From Sipunculus nudus (taxonomy: Eukaryota > Annelida > Sipuncula > Golfingiida > Sipunculidae): a stretch of 64,000 nucleotides of DNA. The DNA is taken from the NCBI GenBank assembly GCA_026874595.1, contig CM049308.1, positions 24,640,367-24,704,366 on the forward strand. The letters run 5' to 3'. Every line of letters starts with the position of its first letter. Within the stretch, counting starts at the first letter, position 1. Positions 1 to 10,900 of this stretch are shown here, piece by piece. The notes under the pieces were generated by a model that worked only from the letters and a program-made list of their open reading frames with translations, did not search any database and had not been told where the DNA came from. Both the position numbers and the translations under genes were made by a program.

Positions 1-56
1 TCCAACAGGGCTATGCTTATAGTGAATCATTCACCCTGCTTATTTCCACATTAATT
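1..56 (+). repeat. Truncated end of a dispersed repeat
   Basis: This stretch closely matches 30749-30795 and 35593-35640, and more loosely the reverse complement of 48115-48190 and 52555-52640. In the other copies the sequence continues past the shared ATTAATT into ATAACCAATAAAATTG. Here it is cut at base 57 by the LTR retrotransposon, so the element inserted into an older repeat. Confidence 0.75.
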
Positions 57-339
57 TGTTACAGGTGCTCTTTTCATTGTCTGACACGGGCGTAACTCGT
101 GTTGTAGCGCCCTCGCCAGGCCGCGTATTGCATTCTTAGTTTAATCCGTACTGGTTGAACTCTCGTTGTCATGCTAGCTTGGGGCTTTCTCGCCTGGCTG
201 GGTCATGTGTGCACCCTAGTATGTTGAGACACAGCGATGTTTTTCTAGATGATTCCAGTAACGCGTGTTTACTGTGTGTTGTGTGTGGATTCTTTGGACT
301 GTTCGAGAAGTGGACAATTCTTGGCTTGGGGTGAGAGGT

Positions 340-347
340 TATAAATA
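340..347 (+). promoter_or_regulatory. TATA box of the 5' LTR
   Basis: TATAAATA lies within the LTR upstream of AATAAA, as expected for the U3 promoter. Confidence 0.6.
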
Positions 348-712
348 GGGGGCTCTGTTTTGAGCAGGGAGAGAGGTTAAAGAATATTCCAGCGGACACA
401 GACGTGTTTATGTCAGTTTGTGGGACCTGTCCGATTATCCAGTAATTTCAGGAATTCTACTATTACTAACTCTATACAATTTAATGCTGCCTGCCTAAAG
501 TTTACTTTCTGGATTGTTACAAGAGCTTTACATTGGCCTGTTATTCTCCGAGAGTATACATTTAAAGAACTTGTCGCTGTGGCGGTGATGGTATCCAGGT
601 ACTGTGCACTTTGTTTATTAGGCTGTGTGATTATATTGATTTGATGTTATACTGTTTTTGTACTGTGTAATTGTATTGATTTAGTGTACTGTAATGTTAG
701 GGTTGTTTTAAG

Positions 713-718
713 AATAAA
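713..718 (+). promoter_or_regulatory. Polyadenylation signal of the 5' LTR
   Basis: AATAAA occurs about 370 bases downstream of the LTR TATA box. Both signals are absent from the deleted 3' LTR. Confidence 0.5.
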
Positions 719-880
719 TTATAGTTATTTGTTAACAAAAAACCACTGACTTCTTTATTCATTCCCCTAGACGTTTCACGCTGCCTAGTATTACAGAATC
801 TGATTTTTTTATCTCCATTACAAAATTTGTGTTCATCACGCAGACGTGATCTGTTTATATTTAGTTCCGTAACAAGAAAT

Positions 881-898
881 TGGGGGCTCGTCCGGGAT
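881..898 (+). other. Primer-binding site, tRNA-Pro type
   Basis: The 18 bases TGGGGGCTCGTCCGGGAT start six bases after the LTR end. This is the classic complement of the tRNA-Pro 3' end, the same primer site used by murine leukaemia virus (established knowledge). Confidence 0.9.
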
Positions 899-1036
899 GC
901 TTAATAGTTTTGACAATTTATTAGGCCCCGACCTGTACACATTGTTTTATCATACATTGTTCACAAGGTTACATATTGTTTACAGTACATTGTTTACAAG
1001 ATTTATCTCAGTGATTTTTTGTTATTGTTTTAACAT

Positions 1037-2404
1037 CTTAACAGGGCAGATTTCAAACCTGAGACATTTGGTTACGATCCCGACCCTGATCAACTTGAAC
1101 AGTTGACAAAGGAACAGTTGTTGCGTTTAGGACAACACTTAGGGCTAAGTGTGAAAAAAAGCTTTGAGAGAGCCTGATATCATTGCTAAAATCATTGCAA
1201 GATCTAGTTAGCAAAGGTTTATTTGAAGAAAGTGAAGTTGAAACATAAAAAAAATGACAGCCTTGCTATGCAATTAGAATTAAAAAAGTTGAAAATGCAA
1301 CATGAGCTAGCATTTAAATAGTTAGAGAGGGAAGTTGAGTTAAAACGACTGGAGTTAGAAGGACTTAAACTAGAACATAGTCTAAGTGCTGCCCTAACTC
1401 ACAGTTTTGATGTTACTAAACGAATTAGACTTGTCACACCTTTTCAAGAAAAAGAGGTTGATAAATATTTCTTACACTTTGAGAAGGTAGCTGAAAATTT
1501 AAGATGGCCTAAGGAAAATTGGACTATGCTGTTACAAAGTGTATTGACTGGCAAAGCCAGAGAAATTTATAAAGAGCTTTCAGTAGAAGCTGCTGCTGAC
1601 TATGACCTGGTAAACGGTTAATCCTGAGGCTTACGCCATCAATTCAGAAATTGAGAAAAGCGCAAAAATCAGACCTACGTCGAATTTGCTAGGAGTAAAG
1701 AGCAGTTGTTTGATCGCTGGTGTAGTTCTAAAAATGTAATAAAAGATTGTGACAATTTGCGCCAGTTGATTTTGCTTGAAGAATTTAAGCGCTGCATTAA
1801 CGCAGATGTTAAAACTTTTCTTGATGAGAAAAGTCCTGAATCACTTGACATTGCTGCTCAATTAGCTGATGATTATTCATTAACATACAAAATGTCATTT
1901 TCTAGCAAATCAAACCAGCCATTCACAAACAAGAATGTAAATCAGTATGGTCAAAAGAAGTTTACAGCGCAGTCACCCAGTACTAGTAGTCCTGTTAGTT
2001 CAGCAAAGTCCATTGCTACATCTAAGTCCACGTCCACTGTGTGTAAGTCCAACCAAGGCCAGTCATTTTCAAAGAAAATCTGTAATTACTGCAAGAAGGA
2101 AGGTCATCTAATATCTGACTGCTGGAAACTTGCGAATAAACCAAATAGCAAACCTTCTGGTTTTGTTTCAAAATCTATGCATTGCATAGTACAAGAGTCA
2201 GGCTCTTTTCATGTAAATAAGGGGTACAACTCCTTTATTGACTCTGGTAAAGAGTTTGATGCTACGGAGGCACAAGTGCCGTCTGAATCCAAAGTAGAAT
2301 CCGTAGCTTGTGGGGTAAAAACCTCAGCTGATTCCTGCGAGGAATTTAATAAGGCTAGGTCCTTTCAAGACTCCTGCGAGGAGTATTCTCTGGATAAGGC
2401 TTAG
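1037..2404 (+). pseudogene. gag: gag pseudogene of the Gmr1-like element
   Basis: A broken gag. Readable segments include a charged coiled-coil-like stretch (about 1270-1390), a capsid core at about 1425-1610 with FEKVAENLRWP and LLQSVLTGKARE, and a frame from 1706 to 2401. The last holds a SCAN-like segment near 1740-1880 (LRQLILLEEFKR) and a CCHC zinc knuckle at about 2081-2122 (C-x2-C-x4-H-x4-C). In-frame stops occur near 1165, 1240 and 1318, there is a frameshift near 1610-1690, and a TAG at 2402. The SCAN domain of vertebrate zinc-finger proteins is thought to derive from Gmr1-like gag, which fits this assignment. Confidence 0.85.
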
Positions 2405-2561
2405 TTCTTTGATGACTCTTGCGAGAGTATTTCAAATAAGGCCAGGTCCTCTTATGACAAACAGAAGTTTGTTTCTGCTGAGGAAAGTTCCTCTGTTGAC
2501 TCCCATGAGGAGTTTGGTGATAAAAAGGATGTAGATTCCTTAAATGACTCTGAAAAAGAGT
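2241..2561 (+). repeat. Six in-frame mini-hairpins coding for DSxxE repeats
   Basis: Perfect short inverted repeats lie at 2241-2255, 2331-2345, 2370-2384, 2415-2428, 2499-2513 and 2547-2561. Examples are ATTCCT-GCG-AGGAAT and ACTCCT-GCG-AGGAGT. Start-to-start distances (90, 39, 45, 84, 48) are all multiples of three. The hairpins therefore encode a recurring D-S-x-x-E motif between the gag zinc knuckle and the protease, running through the later TAG at 2402. Confidence 0.8.
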
Positions 2562-2563
2562 TT

Positions 2564-3054
2564 ATGACTGACACTGTCAATGTCAGTTCTTTGTTTAATG
2601 AAGCTGAGGAAGTAGATTCCTCTCCTGACTCTGAAATGCAGTTATTTGAGCTATTCATACATGTTGGTTTTGTATCACTTTCAAGTGATTTTTCAGACTC
2701 TACCGTTATTAAAATTTTGAGGGACACTGGTTCAGGCCAGACTCTCATGTTAGCAAACACTTTGCAATTTTCTAATAGGTCTTTTACTGGTACACATGCA
2801 CTTGGTAATGGTGTGTTTACAGACAGGCACACTTCAGGTCCGCTTCACAGTATCCATTTAAGTCAGATTTGATTTCTGGGAATATTACTGTGGGCATAAG
2901 AACTACTTTACCCTTTAAGGGAATTCAGTTGCTACTAGGCAATGAAGTTGCAGGTGACAATGTACAGCCTGTACCGATAGTGACAGAAAAGCCGTCACTT
3001 GATCAGGACACTAATCCGGAAAGTCAGAAAATTCCTGGTTTATATCCTTTATGA
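2564..3054 (+). pseudogene. Retropepsin-like protease remnant
   Basis: The frame carries the aspartic protease signature as KILRDTGSGQTLM (about 2710-2748). After a frameshift or stop near 2869-2872 it carries the downstream LPFKGIQLLLGNEVAG segment (about 2911-2958). The active-site D-T-G-S is intact. The reading frame is the same as gag before the break, as expected for a gag-protease fusion. Confidence 0.85.
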
Positions 3055-3222
3055 GCTGTAACTAGATCTATGGCCAGGAAAAACACACATGAGGATAATG
3101 GTCCAGATAATAACACTCTGGGAGTCACTGGTGACTCGTCTAACGACTCGCCCGTAGAGGATGCAGCATTCTCAAGGTCAGAACTTATCGCGGAATAGCA
3201 TAAGGACCCTGATATTTCATGT

Positions 3223-4556
3223 ATGTTTCCCAGGGCAGTTTCTAAAGATGAGCTGTCACAGAACCCAGTTTGTTTCTATGTCAGAAATGGAGTGCTTATG
3301 CGTAAATGGCGATCACAAAATGTATGCACTGATGATGAGTGGGCTATCAAACATCAAATAGTAATGCCCAAAAGCTTTCGCAGTGAAGTTCTAAGCATGG
3401 CACATGAGGCTCCTTTGTCTGGCCATTTAGGTATAAATAAAACTTATCAGAAAGTTAGTACACACTTCTATTGGCCTAACCTCAGGAAAGATGTTGTACA
3501 ATATTGTAAATCATGCCATACATGGTAGGCAAGCCCTATCAGAATCCTCCTAAGGCCATACTTAGGCCTATTCCTGCTTTTGATGAACCATTCAGTAAGA
3601 TTATTGTTGATTGTGTTGGACCACTGCCCAAAACAAAATCTGGACATGAATACTTGCTGACAATAATGTGCGCATCAACCAGGTTCCCTGAGGTAATACC
3701 ATTGCGCAAAATTAATGCCAAAAGTGTCGTCAAAGCTCTGACCAAGTTTTTTACAACTTTTGGATTACCAAAATCCGCCCAGTCTGACCAAGGGTCTAAT
3801 TTTATGTCTGGCTTATTCCAACAAGTTATGCTTGAGCTAGGTATAAAACAGTACAGCTCTTCGCCATACCATCCTGAAAGTCAGGGCGCCCTTGAGCGTT
3901 TTCACCAGACATTAAAAAACATGATCAGAACTTATTGCTATGACACACAGAAAGACTGGGTTGAAGGAATCCACATATTGTTGTTTGCTGTCAGAGAATC
4001 CTTTCAAGAGTCCTTGGGTTTAAGTCCCTTTGAACTAGTTTTTGGACACTCCGTTCGCGGACCCTTGAAACTGCTTAAAGAAAAACTCTTGTGTGAAAAT
4101 CCTGATTCTCTTAGTTTACTGCAGTATGTCTCAGGCTTTCGCATTAAACTACACAATGCTTGTGAGATTGCAAAGACAAATCTAAAATCTGCACAAAGTA
4201 AAATGAAAACAGAGTATGACAAGCACACTGTAAGTAGGACGTTTGAGCCTAGCGAAAAGGTCCTTGCCTTACTTCCCATCCCTGGCAGACCTCTGCAAGC
4301 TAGGTATTTTGGTCCTTACATTGTTGACAAGAAAGTCATTGATTTAAATTACATACTGTTGACACCAGATAGACGTAAGAAGAAACAACTGTGCCATGTT
4401 CACATGTTGAAATCATATTATGTCAGAAATAGCACATCAGATGTTGTACAAAATGTTACTGCTGTTAATTGTGTAAACCCTGACCCTGACCCATTTAAAG
4501 TAGATACTGATTGTAAGTGTGATGTAGACATTCAGTGTGGTACAGAACCATTATAA
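3223..4556 (+). pseudogene. Integrase remnant, placed before RT
   Basis: The N-terminal zinc-binding domain (H-x-H...C-x2-C, with HEAPLSGHLGINKTYQKV) lies at about 3400-3520. The catalytic core follows in another frame from 3513, so a small indel separates them right at the CxxC. D-D-E residues are readable in IIVDCVGPLP, QSDQGSNF and HPESQGALERFHQTLK. A long C-terminal region runs to the stop at 4554. Because RT starts only downstream (about 4600), integrase precedes RT in this element. Confidence 0.9.
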
Positions 4557-4584
4557 AACTCAGACGTGCTTAAAAACCTGGATA

Positions 4585-5957
4585 CCAAACTGTCACACCT
4601 TACCTCACAACAACAACAAGACCTAAAGAACCTGCTGCGGAATTATGAACATTTGTTTAGTGACATTCCAACGCGAACTAACGTTGTGCCATGACGTCGA
4701 TATTGGCGAGACAAGCGCAGTCAAGCAACATCCATATAGACTGAATCCAGAAAAGCAAAAGTATCTACAGGATGAGATTCAATATTTGCTGGACAATGAT
4801 TTTATTGAACCTAGTAACACTAACTGGAGTTCACCATGTATTCTTGTGCCAAAACCTGATGGAAGTTACCGTATGTGCACAGATTATCGAAAACTGAACT
4901 CTGTCACCAAGACTGACAAGTTCCCGATTCCGAGGATCGATTATTGTATTGATAGAGTCGGTAGCTCCAGATATGTCTCCAAGTTTGACTTGCTAAAAGG
5001 ATTCTGGCTAGAACGAGCGAAAGAAGTGTCCGCCTTTATGACGCCGCAAGGACTGTACCAGTATAAAGTTATGCCGTTTGGCATGAAGAACTCGCCAGCC
5101 ACGTTCCAGCGCCTCATCCAAATGGTTGTCAAGGACAGGGCTGCGACGTATATATTGATAACCCTATCGTGTACAGTGACACCTGGGAGAAACATCTGCA
5201 AATTCTTCGCGACCTCTTCGAAAGACTCAGTGAAGCACGTCTGACCGTCAACTAAGTAAAATCTTAGTTTTGTCATGCACAAGGTACATTTTTGGGTCAT
5301 ATTGTAGGACAGGGTCAGGCAAAACCTGTTGATGCTAAGATAAGTGCTATTTTCTGCATTTCCTAGACAAAAAAACAAACAGCAAATAATGCGTTTTCTT
5401 GGTATGGTTGGGTACTACAGGAAGTTTTGTCCAAATTTTGCTGTTGTAGCTGAACCTTTGACAAATTTGTTAAAGAAGAAACACAAGTTTGTATGGAGTG
5501 TTCAGTGTGAAAATGCATTTCAGAATTTGAAAGCAATTCTGCAAAGTTCACCAGTTTTAGCATCTCCAGACTTTTCTGTACCTTTTACGTTAGCTGTAGA
5601 TGCTAGTGATACGTTGCTGATGCTGTGTTGTTACAAAAAGGCAATGATGGCATAGATCATCCAATTTGTTATTTCTCAAGAAAGTTTAATGCAAACCAGA
5701 AAAACTGCTCCACTATTGAAAAAGAATGTTTGGCTTTGATATTGGCGTTGCAACATTTTGAAGTTTATGTTACTTCATCAGTGAGGCCTATCATTGTCTT
5801 CAGTGATCACAATCCCCTTACGTTCATGAACAGGTTGAAGTGTAAAAATCAAAGATTGTTGAAATGGAGTTTGTTCTTACAGGATTACAATTTTGATATC
5901 ATACACATTAAAGGGAAAGACAATGTACTTGCTGATTGCTTATCGAGATGTCTATGA
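4585..5957 (+). pseudogene. Reverse transcriptase-RNase H remnant
   Basis: RT fingers and palm run from about 4645 to 5150 (SSPCILVPKPDGSYRMCTDYRKLN, read as separate blocks; then SKFDLLKGFW and MPFGMKNSPATFQR). A frameshift near 5145 shifts the catalytic box, which reads Y-I-D-N rather than Y-I/V-D-D. The thumb and connection are at about 5385-5600 (FLGMVGYYRKFCP), and RNase H is at 5600-5957 with VDASD, IEKECLALILAL, FSDHNPLTFM and KDNVLADCLSR. There are frameshifts near 5145, 5260-5340 and 5615. The family assignment is secure; the copy cannot be active. Confidence 0.9.
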
Positions 5958-6061
5958 AATGTTGTAAACAGGATGTTTATGTAATGTTGTAAATAAGATG
6001 ATTTTTGAGATGTTGTAAGGATTTAGTGATTTTTTTCCGTGAAAACTTTCTTTTTTCTTAC

Positions 6062-6072
6062 AGGAGGGGGAG
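6062..6072 (+). other. Polypurine tract
   Basis: AGGAGGGGGAG lies directly against the 3' LTR start TGTTAC at 6073, the expected place for the plus-strand primer. Confidence 0.85.
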
Positions 6073-6326
6073 TGTTACCGGTGCTCTTTTTATTATGTGA
6101 CACAGGCGTAACTCCTGTTGTGGCGCTCGTGTCTGGCCGCGTATTACATTCTGTGTTTAATCCGTACTGGTTGAACTCTTGTTGTTATGCTGGCTTGGGG
6201 CAAGATCACGAGTACACCATGGTGTGTAGAGGCACTGCCTAGTGTTACATAATTTGATTTTTTTTTTATCTACGTTACAGAATTTGTGTTCTCCACGCAT
6301 ACGTGATCTGTTTATATTAGAATAAC
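6073..6326 (+). repeat. 3' LTR with large internal deletion
   Basis: The first ~125 bases match 57-184 and the last ~90 match about 780-865, so roughly 570 bp including TATA and AATAAA are missing. The junction carries about 34 unrelated bases (6200-6233). The terminal bases read AATAACA instead of CCGTAACA. Confidence 0.82.
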
Positions 6327-6344
6327 AATAATAACATAATAATT

Positions 6345-7291
6345 TTAAATAATGACATATGGTTATGTTGGTTAAATTTTTTCCAGTGTGTATTTGAATC
6401 AGCTTCTCACAATCCTTTATTGTGTTCAAGTGAGCCACATTCAAATCCTGAAATGAGAACGGATTGGGAACTTTATAGGCTAATTTTCAAATTATTTGCA
6501 TGTGCATGCAGACTTACTATTTTTTTCTTTATACTATATTATTAATTATATTACTAAACTATAATCCCTCAAAAATATTATTTCCAATGATTGTTTCCTC
6601 AGGCATGGTTTTCTCAATGTTAGAAGTGTAAGAAACCAGCTGGGTTTAGATTGTGCTCCAAATGGCAAGGGCCATTCCCGGTTTCGAAATTTTTTCGAGG
6701 TCAGGTTTGGATGGGCGCACCGTGGTACGACAGGAAGGTACTCCCAGGACAGTCTTGGGAAGGAGATTTGTCTGTTAAGGGATTTTGCTGGCCATTGCAC
6801 CCGTATCTCACATGTAGAAGCCGGGGAAACGCTACGTGGATGACCGCACCCTCATCCTCAATTTACAAGAGGCTTCCTACCATGAACAGATAACGCCCTT
6901 CTTACTCAGATTCGAAATCCTTTCAAAAACCAGATATTGCTGACGCTTTCAGGTTCCTCGGATAAACCAATTCTGATAGGGTTGCACGCTCTTTCCCCAG
7001 TTTATTATACATACCACATATATCTGATAGTTAAATCGGAGCTTTTATAGAAGCGTAAGATTTCCGCTGCCATTAATGTAAGCTATAGATGGCGCTAACA
7101 GTAATGAACATACCTGAACAGTGCCCCAAGTTCAACGCAAAATTAAATTGTGAGTCCAATTCTGGGCAGTGTGAACAGTCCAGTATAAGACACTGGTTGA
7201 CCAGGTCTGTAGGACAGTCATAATTGTTACCATTCTACATACTATATATATTTATATATACATATATACATACATATATATAAAGATAGAT

Positions 7292-7335
<44 letters not shown>

Positions 7336-7570
7336 AGCGATGAATGTATTCATTTGGATCGTCAGTAATGGATACTGACGTTGCAATTACTATGGAGAGA
7401 ACAAGCTAATAACGGGAACTGGCTGAATAATTATGTTTTGATATTGTCGATATTGTTGAATGTTAAACGCGGCCATGAAGGTTAACCACTCTTTTGATTA
7501 AACGCACTTCCTTTGATAATGATTATACTACGACAATTTCCTCAGCCCTCATACATGCAACGACAACAAC
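6345..7570. repeat. 3' flank of gene 1, duplicated in inverted form downstream of gene 4
   Basis: This stretch matches the reverse complement of about 54140-55800, for example 6390-6460 against 55725-55790 and 6546-6893 against 55342-55679. It marks the outer end of block A, beside the LTR element. It holds no gene that I can support. Confidence 0.75.
7241..7332. repeat. (TA)n microsatellite
   Basis: An imperfect TA array with a GATA-like interruption near 7283-7297. Confidence 0.9.
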
Positions 7571-7574
7571 AACA

Positions 7575-7647
7575 GTCATATTGGTAACAGTTTTATTTGG
7601 TACCCTTTCAGATTGACTGCACGGTTCTCTTAGATGCAGCTGATAAC
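7575..7647 (-). other. Gene 1 exon 3 (3' UTR)
   Basis: On the minus strand an acceptor TTTCAG precedes GTTATCAGCTG at 7647. The sequence is conserved in genes 2 and 4 and contains AATAAA at 7597-7592. The matching donor (AAG|GTAAGC) is at 7885/7884, sixteen bases after the stop codon. Confidence 0.65.
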
Positions 7648-7900
7648 CTGAAATATATCAATTAAAGTGTTTGATATAATACCGATGTATCATTAGAAAA
7701 AAAAGAATATATGCTACATCTGTATAGCACAAAGAATCCATGAATTTGCATAAAAGTCACAGTTATACATTTAATATTATTTTAAATTACTGAGCAGCAA
7801 GGATCATGTTTCGTCTATCGATCCCTATGAATATTCATATGTATGTACTTAGGCCCTGTGCATAATCCAGTGTTGACCGCTTACCTTACGTACGACTGTC

Positions 7901-10900
7901 TCATGGCTGTGTACACTCCTCTGGGGCCGTTGCGTTTTGATAACAGCAAAACTGGCCTTCAGGGCAGCCATTGTCACCTGGGTTAGGGCATGTCGAATGT
8001 GGATGACAAGCCGGACCATCACGTGATTGACAGTCACCCCCCATATCTGGGCCGCATGAATCCTGGGAGAGGCTCACTGGAAATATACGCACGAATTCTG
8101 TGAGAGACTGACTGCCATTATACGTATCGATTCTATGACAGAGTCATTTCAAGTATACGAATGAATTTCGGGAGAGTCTCCGAATAAGCACACTAATGAA
8201 TTCGACGCAAATTTGAATTCAAATTTAATTACATATCATACCTTAACATTTGTTAAAATAATATTTTCTAAATCCTTCTAATGAGCCATCGAAAAAAAGA
8301 TAATTTAAGAAAATGTGGTCACGATATAGTAATTTGAGGGTCTCCTAGTTCTCAATGGACTCTTCAATGAGACTTCATCGGTTATTGAACCTTCGCAGAT
8401 AGTTTATTAAATTTCCCATAATATATATTATTCTAAAAAAGAAATATCTTCTAAAATAATATTTTATAGCAGTCACATATTTTCGGGGAATAAGACCAGT
8501 CACATAATCAACCACGTCCGTTAAATTGTGTAACACCTGGTATAGTGATTCCTTAGATGAATGGTAAACATTCTGCACCAACTGCAAAGACGAAAAATAA
8601 TAAGATTTCTGGATCAGGAAAATTCAAACTCCTGTAGAAACATCATTTCCAAAAAATTCCACTTAGTTAAGTTTAATATATTCCTCTTGCTCGGAGGAAT
8701 TCATCCATATGATTTAAATGTTAGTGTTTATACACCTTATTCAAGAGACAGGGTTATTTAAAATTATGATAATCAGTCTACATCTTAAAACATATAAGAC
8801 CAACTTATTGCATGCAGTCAAGGTAATTGGTATCATGCAAAGCAGCCTCAGATGACAGCTTCTGATAGGATTATGTCATGTAAACACTCTAAAAATATAA
8901 CCAGCCAAATCAAACATGGCTACTCATGCAGGGACAGATCTGAACATTCAGATCATAGTTAAGAGTCGAAAAAGTTGAGTAACATAAACTTGAGATTTAA
9001 TGTAACATTCACAATTGCTGTATTAGGATTTTTTTTAATAAACTTTTAAAGGTAATCGGACCCCCACCCTTATGAATTTGCTCGAAAATTGACCTATCTA
9101 TGAACTCTGTGTGACCTTAATCGCAGATTCATGCAATGAATATTCATGAGCAAAGAAGTTGCGAGCAGCCAATCAAGTTCGCTTTTGAAATGTAAACAGT
9201 CAAACACCTGGCAAGCACTAAATTTGCATAGATAAGGCGACTCTCCAAAACAGAACACGTATATAGTCATCACCAGTTCCACTGTCCGAATGATTTCCAG
9301 GTTTATTTATTTTACAGACGAGACATTATAGAAAGTTCTCAGTAAAAGATCGCAGGAGCTATTCCGGCTACTGCCGACACAATAATAATGTCTTACCTTA
9401 CACTGAATTTGTATGAGACAAATAATAAAAAATAGGGGAAAACACTTCACAATGATCATGATATATTCATCACAGAGGTATAGCAATTCCATTTGATGAC
9501 GTCAGTCAATGCGACGTCACTCGGGACCGACCTCTCTGACGTCACTATTGTCTTACAAACGGCTGTCGCGACCATAGATGCAGAAAGCCTACTAGTGCAG
9601 CGGTTAACGGCAAAATACAGAAGAATTGTTCAGATTGTGATAAAAGTACCAAATTCGGTGGAGATGAAGTTTGGATAATACATTATCATTTTTAGCTCAG
9701 CTGACTGTAAGTCATCTGAGATATGGCGATCACCCTTTGTCCGTCGTCCGTCTGTCTGTCTGTCCGTCCGTCCGTCCGTTAACCTGGCACAAATCGTAAC
9801 CGCTGGACCTAGAAACTTGTAACTTGACATTCTGAGAGACCTATGAAAAATCTCCTTGGAAACCAGAAATTAGGTCTCTGTTACCCATATCCTTCGAGCT
9901 ATGGGGCCCCAAAGTACCCCCCCCCCCCAGAATAGTCAAAATTTTCATACAAAAACTTCAATATCTCAATAACTACAACACCGATGGTCATAATTTTTAG
10001 TATACATATTGATCAAGAGGTGTTTTATCAGTTCCTGCAGACTGGGTGCGCCCCCTTAATTTTTTTCAAATTTTCAGGAATTTTTTTCTCTGTTTTTTTA
10101 GGCCTTTAAAGATGTTGTTATCTGTCAACAGGGTACAAATAGTAACAACTGGGCCTAGATTCTTCATTCTTGTAATGCAAGGAGGCCCATGAAAAGTGTC
10201 TATGGAAACCTGAAATTAGGTCTCTGAAATTAGGTCACATATCCTTTGAGCAATGGCACTCCAAAGTACAGCTCAGAATAATGAAAAATTCGATACAAAA
10301 GCTGAAATATCTGAACAACTAATGCAGAGATAACCATAATTGTTTGCATGGATATTGATCATTGAGTGTTTCATCAGTTTCTGCAGACTGGTGGCACCAT
10401 CTGTATTTGTTCGGGTGTTTTTACGAATATTTTTCTCAATTTTTTAGACCTTTAAAGATATGAACATCTGTTAACAGGGCACAAATCATAACAACTGGAC
10501 CAAGAATCTTCATTCTTGACACACAGGGAGACCCATGAAAAGTCTCCATGGAAATCTGAAATTAGGTCTCTGTTACCCATATCTTTTAAGCTGTATGGCT
10601 CAAAAATACCCCCCAGAATAATGAAAAGTTTGATACAATACCTGCTGCATCTCAATAACTACAACACATATGTTCATGATTTATGGCATACATATTAATT
10701 ATGAGGTGTTCCGTCAGTTTCTCGCTACTGGGTGCGCCACCTATATTTAATTATTTTTTTCTAATTTTTTTTCTGTATTTTTGAGACCTTTAAGGATGCT
10801 GTCATCTGTTAACGTGGCACAAATTGTAACAACTGGACCTAGAATCATCATTCTTGTCATGCAAGGAAGCCCATGAAAAGTGTCTGTGGAAACCTGAAAT

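Larger units (their letters stand above)
57..874 (+). repeat. 5' LTR
   Basis: The LTR begins TGTTAC and ends GTAACA, a perfect 6-bp terminal inverted repeat, and is 818 bp long. The first ~130 bases and last ~90 bases match the 3' LTR at 6073-6326, at roughly 85% by eye. It contains a TATA box and a polyadenylation signal. Confidence 0.88.
57..6326 (+). mobile_element. Degenerate Gmr1-like Ty3/gypsy LTR retrotransposon
   Basis: The element has two LTRs, a tRNA-Pro-type primer site, gag, and a pol region followed by a polypurine tract. Domain order is gag (zinc knuckle), protease, integrase, RT, RNase H. Integrase before RT is the Ty1/copia order, but the RT and integrase sequences are of Ty3/gypsy type. 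That combination, with a SCAN-like segment in gag, is the hallmark of the Gmr1 group (established knowledge). No env-like frame is visible. Several stops and frameshifts, an altered RT catalytic motif and a 3' LTR with most of its length deleted show it is dead. No target-site duplication is visible at its ends. Confidence 0.9.

Noticed and set aside
57..6326. Endogenous retrovirus with env
   Set aside because: No frame between RNase H and the polypurine tract; the tRNA-Pro primer site is shared with retroviruses, but the domain order and sequences are of the Gmr1 gypsy type.
6546..6893. Paired open frames shared with 55342-55679
   Set aside because: Part of the duplicated 3' flank; no start, splice or domain evidence, and the frames are short on both strands.
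7849..8037. 62-residue minus-strand frame
   Set aside because: Shadow of the gene 1 cysteine exon.
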